Shown piece by piece: positions 7,791 through 16,647 of a DNA stretch of 64,000 nucleotides. This DNA is from Niveibacterium terrae. Its GTDB lineage: Bacteria; Pseudomonadota; Gammaproteobacteria; Burkholderiales; Rhodocyclaceae. The notes below the pieces were generated by a model. It ran no database searches. It had not been told where the DNA came from and was given only the letters and a program-made list of their open reading frames with translations. The position numbers were made by a program, and so were the translations under genes. The first letter of the stretch is position 1; each line of letters starts with the position of its first letter. The DNA lies in NCBI RefSeq assembly GCF_048213115.1, contig NZ_CP172404.1:1550001-1614000 (forward strand), given 5' to 3'.

Positions 7791-7858
7791 GGTGGGGCTC
7801 CTTGTTGGATCACTCGTGCTCGAGTGCATGGCTGCAGTGTGAGCGCGCGGGACTTAAG
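7675..7858. repeat. direct repeat, copy B (184 bp)
   Basis: This is the second copy of the block at 741-924, in the same orientation with two differences. The pair brackets the complete seven-gene lipid operon, so homologous recombination between them would delete or amplify about 6.9 kb. Confidence 0.9.
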
Positions 7859-7890
7859 CGCTGATGAAGCTGACTTAAGGGGGGATTAAG
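7853..7890 (-). promoter_or_regulatory. tandem PmrA/BasR-box-like array upstream of small secreted gene B
   Basis: On the minus strand the hexamers read CTTAAT-N5-CTTAAG-N4-CTTCAT-N5-CTTAAG, ending 62 nt before the ATG at 7790. Hexamers and spacing are kept relative to copy A, while spacer bases have changed (CCCCG to CCCCC, CCCG to TCAG, CAGGC to CAGCG). That is the pattern expected of conserved regulator contacts. Both arms of the first pair satisfy YTTAAK. Confidence 0.65.
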
Positions 7891-7915
7891 GCGGCGGGTG
7901 CATCGAATGCCGAGC

Positions 7916-8869
7916 TCAGCCCGCATGGGCGGCCAGGGCCTCCAGCGGGACGTGCAGCGCCTCGTCGTTCGCGAAGGCCGCGAGCAGATAATCGATCGTT
8001 GCCCGAACCCGTGGCGCGATCAGGGCGCGGTGCGGATACTGCAGGACCATCTCGTAGCTACCGGGGTCGTGCTGGCCCAGCAGCAATACCTTCAACGCGC
8101 CGGAGCTCAAATGTTTCCACGCGTGGTGAACGCCGACCTGGGCGATGCCCATGCCGAAGCAGGCGGCTTGCACCAGGGCCTCTGGCGCCGACAGGGTCAG
8201 CATCGCATGATCGGGATCCTGCGTCGTGATGCTGCCATCCGCCGCCCGAAAGCACCAGGGAGAGACCTTTCCGCCGAGAAAGCGGCGGGTGATCAGCGTG
8301 TGCTGGTCGAGTTGCTGGGGCGTGTGAGGAGTCCCTTTGCGCTCCAGATATTCGGGCGATGCGACGAGAACCATGTTCAACCGGCAGATCGGCCGCGCGA
8401 TCAGCGCGGAGTCGGCGATGTGGCCTCCGCGGATGGCCAGATCGTATCCATCATGGACGAGATCGATGACCCGGTCGTCGAAGTCGACTTCGACGGACAG
8501 GGCAGGGTAGCGAGTCAGAAGTCCCGGCAGGGCCGGCATCAGCTGGTCGCGTCCGAAGGCTGCGCTCGTCGAGATCCGGACATGGCCGCTCGTCTCGACC
8601 CGCTGGGCTGCGACCGCATCGACGGCAGTGTCGAGCGCGTCGAGCGCGATTCGCGCCTGCTTGAGGAAGGCGGCCCCTTCATCGGTCAGATTGAGCGTTC
8701 GTGTGGTCCGGTTCATCAGGCGCACGCCCAGCGCCAGCTCCAGACTGGCCACGTTCTTGCTGACCGCAGCCGAACTGATTCCCAGAACGCGTGCGGCCGC
8801 CGCAAAGCTGCCTGAATCTGCAGCCTGGACAAAAGAGAGAATGGCGCGTACGCGCTGTGACAAATCCAT
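7916..8869 (-). CDS. LysR-family transcriptional regulator
   Basis: This 317-residue LysR-type regulator has an N-terminal winged helix-turn-helix (FVQAADSGSFAAAARVLGISSAAVSKNVASLE, about residues 12-43) and a C-terminal effector-binding domain of the periplasmic-binding fold. The ATG at 8869 has AGGAG upstream and is preferred to a start seven codons earlier. It lies downstream of and parallel to the yqhD-type gene, separated by the terminator at 8927-8965. It may control the oxidoreductase/exporter genes around it, but no divergent partner proves this. Confidence 0.9.
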   Translation of the reverse strand: MDLSQRVRAILSFVQAADSGSFAAAARVLGISSAAVSKNVASLELALGVRLMNRTTRTLNLTDEGAAFLKQARIALDALDTAVDAVAAQRVETSGHVRISTSAAFGRDQLMPALPGLLTRYPALSVEVDFDDRVIDLVHDGYDLAIRGGHIADSALIARPICRLNMVLVASPEYLERKGTPHTPQQLDQHTLITRRFLGGKVSPWCFRAADGSITTQDPDHAMLTLSAPEALVQAACFGMGIAQVGVHHAWKHLSSGALKVLLLGQHDPGSYEMVLQYPHRALIAPRVRATIDYLLAAFANDEALHVPLEALAAHAG

Positions 8870-8926
8870 GGATCTCTCCTGATCGATCAATTCAGCTGGG
8901 TGGGGCGATGAATCGGGGCTGGGCTT

Positions 8927-8965
8927 GCCGGGTCAAAAACGGATCCTCCCTTTTTTTGACCCGGC
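8927..8965. terminator. rho-independent terminator after yqhD-type gene
   Basis: A 13-bp stem (gccgggtcaaaaa / tttttgacccggc) encloses a 13-nt loop. On the minus strand it follows the alcohol dehydrogenase stop by about 20 nt and precedes the LysR start. A/T-rich stem ends supply the U-tract. Confidence 0.7.
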
Positions 8966-8986
8966 GAAGCTATCTGCTGGAGCCTG

Positions 8987-10144
8987 TTACAGCGCCAGCT
9001 CGAGGATGGACTTCACATCGGCCGGCGTGATGTCGGCGTGTTCGCCGAGCTTGACGTGGCCGTGCTGCTCGAGCTTCGCGGTGACGGCAGGGATCACGTC
9101 CGCGCCGAGACCATAGTCGCTCAGGCGGGTCTTGACGCCCATCGCTTCGAAGAACGCGCGCGTCTTCTCGATCGCGGCATCGATCCGACCATCCTCGTCG
9201 CCGTCCTGCAAACCCCAGACGCGCTCGGCATACTGCAGCAGCTTGGCGCGCTTTTCCTCCTTTTTGAAGGTCCAGACTGCCGGCAGCACGATCGCCAGAG
9301 TCTGACCGTGATCCAGACCGTAGAGGCCGGTGATTTCCTGGCCGATCAGATGGGTTGCCCAGTCAGCCGGAACGCCGGTCGCGATCAGGCCGTTCAGCGC
9401 CATCGTCGCGGTCCACATCAGGTTCGCGCGCACATCATAGTCGCTCGGGTTCTCCAGAGCCTTCGGGCCGTCTTCGAGCAGGTTCAGCAGCAGGCCTTCG
9501 GCGAAGCGGTCCTGAACCTTCGCATTGACCGGATAGGTCACATACTGTTCGACGACGTGGACGAAGCTGTCGACGACGCCGTTGCCGACCTGGCGGGCCG
9601 GCAGCGAGAAGGTGGCCGTCGGGTCGAGCACCGAGAACTTCGGGAAGACGTGGTTGGAGAAGAAGAACAGCTTGTCCTGGGTCTCGGCCCGCGTGACGAC
9701 GGCGCCGTTGTTCATCTCGGAGCCGGTGGCGGCCAGCGTCAGCACGCAGCCGATCGGCAGCGCATCGGTGATCTTCGCGCCATAGGTCTGGATGATTTCC
9801 CACGGATCGTTCGGGTAGCGCGCGGCGGCCGCGATGAACTTCGTGCCGTCGATGATCGAACCGCCACCGACCGCGAGCAGATAGTCGATCTTCTTCTCCT
9901 TGACCAGCTCGACCGCCTTGATCAGCGTTTCGAAGTGCGGGTTGGGCTCGATGCCGCCGAATTCGAAATGCTCGATGCCCTCCAGCGCAGCGTGGACCTG
10001 GTCCAGCACGCCGTTCTTCTTGATGCTGCCGCCGCCAAAGGTGATCAGGACGCGGGCGTTGGCCGGGATCTCGTCGCGGATCCGGGCGATCTGCCCCTGG
10101 CCGAAGTGAATCTGGGTCGGGTTGCGATAGCTGAAATTGTTCAT
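8987..10144 (-). CDS. yqhD: iron-containing alcohol dehydrogenase, YqhD type
   Basis: This 385-residue group III iron-type alcohol dehydrogenase matches the YqhD pattern: it opens NFSYRNPTQIHFGQGQIARI, has the nucleotide-binding GGGSIKKNG and GGGSIIDGTKFIA motifs, and has metal-ligand His residues in the second half (ADWATHLIGQEITGLYGLDHGQTLA). YqhD is an NADPH-dependent aldehyde reductase that detoxifies aldehydes from lipid peroxidation. The start has a strong AGAGGAAACACC ribosome binding site. Neighbouring hydrolase, quinone-reductase and exporter genes support a detoxification setting. Confidence 0.9.
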   Translation of the reverse strand: MNNFSYRNPTQIHFGQGQIARIRDEIPANARVLITFGGGSIKKNGVLDQVHAALEGIEHFEFGGIEPNPHFETLIKAVELVKEKKIDYLLAVGGGSIIDGTKFIAAAARYPNDPWEIIQTYGAKITDALPIGCVLTLAATGSEMNNGAVVTRAETQDKLFFFSNHVFPKFSVLDPTATFSLPARQVGNGVVDSFVHVVEQYVTYPVNAKVQDRFAEGLLLNLLEDGPKALENPSDYDVRANLMWTATMALNGLIATGVPADWATHLIGQEITGLYGLDHGQTLAIVLPAVWTFKKEEKRAKLLQYAERVWGLQDGDEDGRIDAAIEKTRAFFEAMGVKTRLSDYGLGADVIPAVTAKLEQHGHVKLGEHADITPADVKSILELAL

Positions 10145-10231
10145 GGTGTTTCCTCTTTCCTGAGATAAACGATAGAGAACGGGAGTCGGTATCGGAGGCG
10201 CGACCGCTGCGCGCGCTACCGGATCAGTGGT

Positions 10232-11443
10232 TTATAGAGCAAGGGGGATAGGGCAAAGAGCGGCCTTCGCTTTCGTCCGTGCCGCCAGAGCGGCGAGCAG
10301 GGCGGCGAGCACGAGCAGGGCTGCGCTGGCGCCGAAAGTTGCTTGGTAGCCGCGCAGGTCGAACAGATAACCGCCCAGGGTCGCGCCGAACATGATCGCA
10401 AGCTGGATGACCGCGACCATCAGCCCGCCGCCGGCCTCGGCATCCCGGGGCAGCGTTCGTGCGAGCCAGGTCCACCAGCCGACCGGTGCCGCCGTCGCGA
10501 CGAGCCCCCAGAGGCCCAGCAGCACGGCGGTTACGGCGACCTGGTGCCCGAACGTGAGAAGCGCCCCGGCGATCACCGCCATCAGGACCGGGATGGCAAT
10601 CAAGGTTCGATAGAGGCTTTTCTTCAGAAAGGCGCCGATCAGGCTCGTGCCGATGAAGCCGGCCACGCCGATCACGAGCAGCAGCAGCGAAAGCGTCGAG
10701 GTGCCGACATGCGTTACCGTTTCGAGGAAGGGCCGCAGATAGGTGAAGAGCGCGAACTGCCCCATGAAGAAGAGGCTTACCGCGGCCATTCCCAGCGCCA
10801 ACACGGGGTGACCGAGCAGCGAAAAGACTCTCGTTGAACCCTGTCCGGGCTTGGCCTTCATCGGGGGCAGGCTGATCAGTTGCCAGCCGAAGGCGATCGC
10901 TGCGACCGGAACGACGCAGAAGAAGGCGCCACGCCAGCCGATCAGCGAGCCCAGGTAGCTTCCCAGCGGAGCGGCGAGCACCGAGGCCAGCGCGTTGCCG
11001 CCGTTCACGACGGCCAGCGCCCTTGGCACATGCCGGGCCGGCACGAGGCGCATCGCGGTGGCGGCCGACATCGACCAGAAGCCGCCGATCGCGACACCGA
11101 TCAGCGCCCGGCCAAGCATGAAGATCCAGTAATTCGGCGCGAAGGCAACGACCGTCCCCGAGGCGATCATCAACAGCGTCGAGGCCAGCAGCAGGGTCTT
11201 GCGGTCGAGCCGCCCGGCCAGAGCCGAGGCGAAGAGGCTGGTCAGCAGTGCGAAGGCGCCGGAGATCGCGATGGCCTGACCGGCCTGACCTTCGCTGATC
11301 CTGAGGTCGGCCGCGATCGGTGTCAGCAGGCTGACTGGCAGGAATTCGGAGGCAACCAGCACGAACGCGCCGAGCGACAGGGCCAGGACTGCGCCCCAGG
11401 CGGACTGTTCTTCCGGCAAGGCCGGAGTGGTGGTGTGCGTCAT
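10232..11443 (-). CDS. MFS efflux transporter, NepI-like
   Basis: This 403-residue major facilitator protein has about twelve hydrophobic segments. The N-terminal stretch EFLPVSLLTPIAADLRISEG and the later GGFWSMSAATAMRLVP, PLGSYLG and PVGWWTWLARTLP resemble the purine-ribonucleoside exporter NepI. The DHA1 drug-efflux branch is the safe family call; the substrate is not certain. It lies between yqhD and the alpha/beta-hydrolase gene on the same strand, with gaps of 87 and 68 nt. Confidence 0.85.
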   Translation of the reverse strand: MTHTTTPALPEEQSAWGAVLALSLGAFVLVASEFLPVSLLTPIAADLRISEGQAGQAIAISGAFALLTSLFASALAGRLDRKTLLLASTLLMIASGTVVAFAPNYWIFMLGRALIGVAIGGFWSMSAATAMRLVPARHVPRALAVVNGGNALASVLAAPLGSYLGSLIGWRGAFFCVVPVAAIAFGWQLISLPPMKAKPGQGSTRVFSLLGHPVLALGMAAVSLFFMGQFALFTYLRPFLETVTHVGTSTLSLLLLVIGVAGFIGTSLIGAFLKKSLYRTLIAIPVLMAVIAGALLTFGHQVAVTAVLLGLWGLVATAAPVGWWTWLARTLPRDAEAGGGLMVAVIQLAIMFGATLGGYLFDLRGYQATFGASAALLVLAALLAALAARTKAKAALCPIPLAL

Positions 11444-11511
11444 CGCTGCTGGCGCCTCGAGTCTTCCCGATGCGACGCGGGGTTTTGCTGTCTCTTGATG
11501 GAAAGCATCAA

Positions 11512-12540
11512 TTACTTGAGCCCCTTGCCGAAGAACGCGCTCAGCTTGGCGAACGGGATCAGGGCGACGCGGTCGTACAGATCGACGTGGCCCGCACCGG
11601 GAACGATGAACAGCTCCTTGGGCTCGCCCGCCAGCTTGTAGGCTTCCTCGCTGAATTCGCGGGAGTGGGCGTTCTCGCCGGAGATGAAGAGCATCGGGCG
11701 CGGCGAGATCGTCTCGATGTCGTTGAACGGATAAAAGTTCATGAATTTGACGTTGCTGGTCAGCGTCGGATGAGTCGTCACCCTGCGGGACGATCCCTTA
11801 GGCGTGAACTCGCCGCGCGGCGTGCGGTAGAAGTCGTAGAACTCGCGCTGGATCGGGTGAGTGTTCTCGGTCAGTTCATGCACGGTCCCGCTGGTGTACT
11901 TTGTTTCTCCGCCCGCGAACTCGACATAGCGTTGCGCAGCCGCCTCAGCGATGATCTGCTTGCGCTGCTCAAGGGTCTGCGAGTGATTCAGCGCATTGCG
12001 GTTGGCCGCTCCCATGTCGTACATGCTGACGGTGGCGATCGCCTTGATGCGCGGATCGATCTTGGCTGCGCTGATCACGAAGCTGCCGCTGCCGCAGATT
12101 CCGAGGGCACCGATACGTACCCTGTCGACGAAAGGCCGGGTTCCCAGATAGTCGACGGCTGCGCTGAACGCTTCCGCATAGAGGTCGGGTGCGACGACGT
12201 TGCGGGGTGCTCCTTCGCTCTCGCCCCAGAAGGACTGATCGATGGCCAGCGTGACGAAGCCTTGCTCCGCGAGCTTCTGCGCATACAGATTGGAACTCTG
12301 CTCCTTGACCGCGCCCATCGGATGGCCGACGACGATCGCCGGATTTCTGAGCTTGGGATCGACGCCCTTGGGAAGGTACAGGTTCCCGACGATCTTCATC
12401 TGATACTGGTTTTTGAAACTGACCTTTTGCACGGTGAGCTTGTCGCTGTTGTAAAAGTTGTCCGCTCCGTTGGACATGTCCGCTGCGTTGGCCGCGAAAG
12501 AACCGAGCAGAAGCCCCAAAACCATCAGGAGTTTTTTCAT
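11512..12540 (-). CDS. secreted alpha/beta hydrolase (dienelactone hydrolase-like)
   Basis: This 342-residue protein begins with a signal peptide (MKKLLMVLGLLLGSFAANA) and has an alpha/beta hydrolase core. The nucleophile-elbow position reads GICGSG, an atypical elbow where Cys or Ser could act. GHPMGAVKEQS is near the N-terminus and the terminal His lies in VPGAGHVDLYDR. It is probably periplasmic. The start at 12540 was taken because the signal peptide begins there; an earlier ATG six codons upstream would mask it. The substrate is unknown. Confidence 0.85.
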   Translation of the reverse strand: MKKLLMVLGLLLGSFAANAADMSNGADNFYNSDKLTVQKVSFKNQYQMKIVGNLYLPKGVDPKLRNPAIVVGHPMGAVKEQSSNLYAQKLAEQGFVTLAIDQSFWGESEGAPRNVVAPDLYAEAFSAAVDYLGTRPFVDRVRIGALGICGSGSFVISAAKIDPRIKAIATVSMYDMGAANRNALNHSQTLEQRKQIIAEAAAQRYVEFAGGETKYTSGTVHELTENTHPIQREFYDFYRTPRGEFTPKGSSRRVTTHPTLTSNVKFMNFYPFNDIETISPRPMLFISGENAHSREFSEEAYKLAGEPKELFIVPGAGHVDLYDRVALIPFAKLSAFFGKGLK

Positions 12541-12693
12541 TGGATCTGTCCTCATCAAAGGATCGTTTGAATGCCGCTTTTCTCGAAGAGAGCGGTGGGT
12601 GAATGGCCGTATTAATCTTCGCTGGGAAGCTCTGCAGCGGGATAGTCCGTTACTGCGGACTTCTTGCCTGATCTTCCGGCGAGCTGGAAACTC

Positions 12694-13824
12694 TCAGTCC
12701 GTGGTCCGTGCTGCCAGCCGCCACCAGGGCGAGAAAGCCTGCTCCTCGCCATCGAGCTGCAAGGCTTCCCCGATCCGCGGCGTCAGCAGGTGGTAGCCCT
12801 TGCCCTGGCCCGCTGCGCTGATGCGTTCAAAGGGCTCGTTCCAGGCATGCCGGGCGATGCTGAAGCGACCGATGTGCGCAGGCAGCATGGCCCGGGTTTT
12901 CAAGTCCTCCGCGGCCTGCGCGGCTTGCTCTGGCGTCATGTGGATGTCTGGCCAGCGCGGGTCGTATTGCCCCATGTCGAGCGCGACCAGATCGAAACGC
13001 CCAAAGCGCTGGGCGATGTCCTTGAAATGCGGGCCATAACCCGTGTCACCACTGAACAGCAGGCGCTGCGTCGCGGATTCCAGAACGAAACCGCCCCACA
13101 GGGTCTTGTTGCGCGTCAGCGCGCGTCCGGAGTAGTGGCGGGCCGGAACGAGATGGACGCTGAACCCGTCCCCCATAGCCAGTTCGTCATACCAGTCGAG
13201 TTCGCGGATCTTCTCCCGTGGCCAGGCCCAGTGTTCAAGGTGCGCCCCGACGCCCAGCGCGACCACCGCCAGCTTGACCTTGTCTTGCAGTGCCGTGAGC
13301 GTCGCGTAGTCGAGGTGGTCCCAGTGGTCGTGCGTGATCAGCAGCAGGTCGATCTCCGGCATATCGTCGGCGTTGTAGAGATTGGTGCCGTCAAAGGCCG
13401 CGACCGTGAAGGGGACGGGAGATGCGAATGCGCTGAGCACGGGATCGATCAGGATCCGCCTTCCGGCGAGCTGGACATAGAACGAGGAGTGGCCGAGCCA
13501 GATCACGACATCTCTGTGCGGATCCAGGGCCTTCAGGTCGGTTTTGATGACTGGAATCGGCTGCACAGGTCGGAGATTTCTGACCGGTTTCAGCGCGTCA
13601 TGGGCGACGATGGCCAGCGTGCTGCTGTCCTCAGCGAGGATGGGCGTCGGGATCAGGTTGTGGAACTCGCCCTCGGCATAGTGAGGCGAACGTTCGATTT
13701 GTCTCAGTCGTTCGCCTTCGGGGGCGGCGCCGAATTTCGACTGCTGCAGGAAGGCGCAGGCGCTCAAGAAGGCAAGGGCGGCAAGCGCCGCGAGGCTCAA
13801 CAGCATCAAACGAACTTTTCGCAT
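12694..13824 (-). CDS. MBL-fold metallo-hydrolase lipoprotein (NAPE-PLD/UlaG-like)
   Basis: This 376-residue protein has a lipoprotein signal (lipobox near LSAC, residues 19-22) followed by a metallo-beta-lactamase fold. The metal motif THDHWDHLD (HxHxDH) is near residue 160, and further ligands lie in RHYSGR, SGDTGY and PAHIGRF. The order and WLGHSSFYVQLAGRRILIDPVLS resemble N-acylphosphatidylethanolamine phospholipase D-like proteins in bacteria. It should act in the envelope on a phosphodiester or lactone; the substrate is unknown. Confidence 0.85.
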   Translation of the reverse strand: MRKVRLMLLSLAALAALAFLSACAFLQQSKFGAAPEGERLRQIERSPHYAEGEFHNLIPTPILAEDSSTLAIVAHDALKPVRNLRPVQPIPVIKTDLKALDPHRDVVIWLGHSSFYVQLAGRRILIDPVLSAFASPVPFTVAAFDGTNLYNADDMPEIDLLLITHDHWDHLDYATLTALQDKVKLAVVALGVGAHLEHWAWPREKIRELDWYDELAMGDGFSVHLVPARHYSGRALTRNKTLWGGFVLESATQRLLFSGDTGYGPHFKDIAQRFGRFDLVALDMGQYDPRWPDIHMTPEQAAQAAEDLKTRAMLPAHIGRFSIARHAWNEPFERISAAGQGKGYHLLTPRIGEALQLDGEEQAFSPWWRLAARTTD

Positions 13825-13918
13825 CGGGGATCTCTGGTCTGCATCGGGGAGGTGGAGGCTTGCGCTTACGTGAGCACTCGCGAGGGCTGAGGGAACACCC
13901 GCGAGCGTCTGCCCGTCG

Positions 13919-14218
13919 TCAGTCCTTGCCTGGCGCGAAGAGCATTTCCCAGTTCACGAACGGGCCAAGAGGGATGATGTCCCAGTCGATCAGGCCGGCT
14001 TTCGCAAGCGGAATCTCGCCCAGAATTTCCCGCGCTTTTTCGACCGAATCGCATTCGGCGATGATCGCGACGCCGGGGCGGTCCATTCGGAAGTTGCACT
14101 CGCGGATGAAGTCGCTTTTGTACAGATTCCAGGCGAAGCGGACTTCATCGAGCAGGTAGGGCTGGAAGGCTTCGAGGCTGGCGCCGGGCAGGGGACGGTC
14201 GAGGCAGAGCAGTTTCAT
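13919..14218 (-). CDS. small dimeric alpha/beta-barrel-like protein
   Basis: This is a 99-residue cytoplasmic protein. Segments such as AIIAECDSVEKAREILGEIPLAKAGLIDWDI have the beta-alpha-beta pattern of ferredoxin-like dimeric barrels (muconolactone isomerase or YciI-like). I do not recognise a specific family. The ATG at 14218 lies 29 nt after the quinone-reductase stop, so the two are probably cotranscribed. A role in handling aromatic or reactive small molecules is only suggested by context. Confidence 0.7.
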   Translation of the reverse strand: MKLLCLDRPLPGASLEAFQPYLLDEVRFAWNLYKSDFIRECNFRMDRPGVAIIAECDSVEKAREILGEIPLAKAGLIDWDIIPLGPFVNWEMLFAPGKD

Positions 14219-14247
14219 CGTCAGGGTCTCGCTTTTGATGTGTGGGA

Positions 14248-14796
14248 TCAGAGCTGTGCGCTTGATTCGGTCGGCTGCGTCAGCCGTCCGGCGAAGGCGA
14301 GGCGGAATTGATCGAGCGTCGCTTCGCTGACGCCCATCGCGCTGTAGAAGGCCAGAGGTTCCAGGTAGTCCATGCCGACGTAGAGGGCGCTCGCCTTCAT
14401 CGGCGTCAGCACTTCGTCTATCGTGCTGTGAATCAGGCCTTCGGCGGAATAGGTGAATTCGGTCGCGCCGGCCGAGACGACGACCAGCATCTCCTTGCCC
14501 TTGAGGGCCTCGCCATTCGGGCCGAAGGCCCAGCCGTAAGACCAGACCTGGTTCAGATAGGCCTTGAGCATAGGCGTCAGGTTGAACCAGTGGATCGGGA
14601 ACAGGAAGACGACGCGATCCGCCGCCTCCACCGCCTGATGCTCCGCGGCGACGTCGAAGCCGTTCAGATCCGAGCCGTACAGTGACTCGATGTTGCGCAC
14701 CGAGACGTTGGGGAGACGGGCGGCCAGTTGCTCCAGTGCCTTGATGGTCCGGGATTGGTCGGGAGTGGGGTGGGAGACGATGACCAGGGTTTTCAC
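14248..14796 (-). CDS. NAD(P)H:quinone oxidoreductase, flavodoxin-like fold
   Basis: This 182-residue protein begins KTLVIVSHPTPDQSRTI, the flavodoxin_2 pattern of KefF/MdaB/YwrO-type NAD(P)H dehydrogenases. Its FMN/FAD-contacting segments are FPIHWFNLTPMLKAYLNQVW and a GATEFTYS turn. It should reduce quinones by two electrons in the cytoplasm. The start is GTG at 14796 with AGGAAAG upstream. It is followed by the small barrel protein on the same strand. Confidence 0.85.
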   Translation of the reverse strand: MKTLVIVSHPTPDQSRTIKALEQLAARLPNVSVRNIESLYGSDLNGFDVAAEHQAVEAADRVVFLFPIHWFNLTPMLKAYLNQVWSYGWAFGPNGEALKGKEMLVVVSAGATEFTYSAEGLIHSTIDEVLTPMKASALYVGMDYLEPLAFYSAMGVSEATLDQFRLAFAGRLTQPTESSAQL

Positions 14797-14957
14797 TGTG
14801 CTTTCCTTTGTCCGGGGGCGGGTAGGCCCCGTGCGATTGCGATGGACGCATTCTGGACAAAGGGATTGGTGAGCGGAACAGCGTGTTCGGTAGATGATTA
14901 TGTGAGTCGAAGTTGAAGATGGAGCGCAGATCCGGGCCTGCCGGGGGGGCGCTGGCT

Positions 14958-15473
14958 TCACTCGTCGACGAGTTCCAGCGTCAGCTTCAACTTGCCCGGC
15001 GTCTTCAGCGTGGCTACTCCGGAATCGAGCCGTCCCAGACTGATCAGGCCGCTCGAATGGCTGAAATCCTTGTGGAAGATCGCCAGATTGCCCCAGGGCG
15101 CGTAGTAGGTGATGTCTCCGGCCGACGGGGTGAAACCGGCCGGGGCGCCCGTGACGATGAGCCTGCGCGGCAGGTAGGCGATTTTTTCGGTGGCGGCGTA
15201 ATCGTCGAGCGTTAGTGTCAGCGGAAGTTGTGCGGCGAAGTCCCGCGCACTGGGATTGTCGTAGAGCGTCGCAAACAGCAGCTTGCCGTTGATTTTCAGG
15301 CGAATCTTCATCGTGCGTGGCGGAATCCGGGGGGAAGAAGAGGGCTGCGCCGCAAGCGCGCCAGCCGTTTTGTCCGCCGCCGGAGCGGCGGGCAGACTGC
15401 ATGCCCAGGCGAGGCTTAGCCCGAGCAGAAGCGCGCGTCCGGCGCGATGGCTTGCTGCTGCCCGGCCTTTCAT
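14958..15473 (-). CDS. exported cyclophilin-like fold protein
   Basis: This 171-residue protein has an N-terminal basic and hydrophobic segment ending in ACSLPAAPAA, consistent with a signal peptide. A conserved domain follows (KIRLKINGKLLFATLYDN, RDFAAQLPLTLTLDDY, GDITYYAPWGNLAIFHKD) that matches the bacterial cyclophilin-like fold family. Prolyl isomerase activity is not implied. Its ATG overlaps the stop of the AraC-family regulator (ATGA), so the two are translationally coupled, and the regulator may control its own operon. Confidence 0.85.
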   Translation of the reverse strand: MKGRAAASHRAGRALLLGLSLAWACSLPAAPAADKTAGALAAQPSSSPRIPPRTMKIRLKINGKLLFATLYDNPSARDFAAQLPLTLTLDDYAATEKIAYLPRRLIVTGAPAGFTPSAGDITYYAPWGNLAIFHKDFSHSSGLISLGRLDSGVATLKTPGKLKLTLELVDE

Positions 15474-16435
15474 GCGCTGACGCCTTCGCGGCGCGGGGCG
15501 GGAGTCGGTTGCCTTTGCAGCAGGGTCGCGATGTCGCGCTTCGGGGGGCAACCGAACAGGCGGCTGTACTCCCGGCTGAACTGTGAGGCGCTCTCGTAGC
15601 CGACCAGGAAGGCTGCACTTGCCGCGTCCCTATGCTCGTTCAGCATCAGGCGCCGAGCCTCGTTCAGGCGCAGCCATTTCTGGTATTGCAACGGACTCAT
15701 CGCGGTCAGCTGGCGGAAGTGAAAGTGCAGGCTCGACGGGCTCATCTGGATGCGCGAAGCGAGCTCCTCGATTCGCAGCGGCATCGCGTAATTCGCTTTG
15801 AGCCAGTCGACGGCTTTCGCGATCCGCTGGCTCTGACTGCCCGAGGAGACGATCTGCCACAGGCGGGCCGCCTGATCGCTCTTGAGCAGGCGGAAGTGGA
15901 TCTCGCGCTGGATCAGTGGCGCGAGCACCGGGATCGCATCGGGTTCGTCGAGCAGATCCAGAAGGTGTTTGAAAGCTTCGAGCAGTTGTGGCGTGACCGT
16001 GCCGAGGGTCAGGCCCCGATCCGCGCTTTGATCCACCGGAGGTGTCAGGCCGCCCTGGGCGATCAGCTCCGCCATGATGCGCAGGTCCAGCTTCAGCGTC
16101 AGCCCCAGGCAGGGTTTCTCCGGGCTGGCTGCGAGCACCTGCGAGCTGGCCGGAAGATCGATAGCGTTGATCAGGAAGTGGTCGGGATCGTAGGGGTAGA
16201 CATCGGTGCCCACCAGCATCTGCTTGGCGCCCTGGGCCACGAAAACCAGACAGGGCTCGACGAGGCAGGCGCAGGGTTGGGTGATCCGTTCCCGCCGGTA
16301 GAACGAGAGGTTCGGAATCGGCGTTTCGCGGTCTTCGTCCCCGGATGTGCGCTGAGCGATGATGCGGGCCAGCTCCGCCTGAAGGGCGCTTTGCCGTGTC
16401 GGGGTTGAGAATTCCTGCTGGGGCGGGGATGGCAT
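15470..16435 (-). CDS. AraC-family transcriptional regulator
   Basis: This 321-residue regulator has an N-terminal AraC_N/cupin-like effector domain (CLVFVAQGAKQMLVGTDVY, residues 60-90) and a C-terminal double helix-turn-helix (residues 210-310) with MSPSSLHFHFRQLTAMSPLQYQK and the second-helix region YESASQFSREYSRLFG. AGGAGAG precedes the ATG at 16435. It is the first gene of a coupled pair with the cyclophilin-like gene. Related regulators often control aldehyde or quinone-responsive reductases, fitting the neighbours. Confidence 0.9.
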   Translation of the reverse strand: MPSPPQQEFSTPTRQSALQAELARIIAQRTSGDEDRETPIPNLSFYRRERITQPCACLVEPCLVFVAQGAKQMLVGTDVYPYDPDHFLINAIDLPASSQVLAASPEKPCLGLTLKLDLRIMAELIAQGGLTPPVDQSADRGLTLGTVTPQLLEAFKHLLDLLDEPDAIPVLAPLIQREIHFRLLKSDQAARLWQIVSSGSQSQRIAKAVDWLKANYAMPLRIEELASRIQMSPSSLHFHFRQLTAMSPLQYQKWLRLNEARRLMLNEHRDAASAAFLVGYESASQFSREYSRLFGCPPKRDIATLLQRQPTPAPRREGVSA

Positions 16436-16607
16436 GCGGCTCTCCTGATCTGTTCCTACACAGTAGTCGGAGTGCAGCGGTTTTGTCCCGCGATCGACCG
16501 GCTTGCTGGAGGATCAGGCAAGAAGTCTGGAGGATTGTTCGAGCGCAGCACCGGCGCAGTGCGCAAGGCGTCAAAACCACTCGCGGCGGATGATTGGTTC
16601 GGACAGC

Positions 16608-16640
16608 AAAAAGCCCGAAGATCTCTCTTCGGGCTTTTTT
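16608..16640. terminator. terminator downstream of tRNA-Arg
   Basis: A strong stem (agcccgaaga / tcttcgggct) is flanked by A5 on the left and T6 on the right, so it can work in both directions. On the minus strand it follows the tRNA gene by only a few bases. The rest of 16436-16607 shows no gene. Confidence 0.85.
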
Positions 16641-16647
16641 GTATTCG

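Noticed and set aside
7407..7889. Plus-strand open frame over the small secreted gene B
   Set aside because: Its Gly/Arg-rich product is the antisense of a gene with a clear signal peptide; the parallel frame over copy A behaves the same way.
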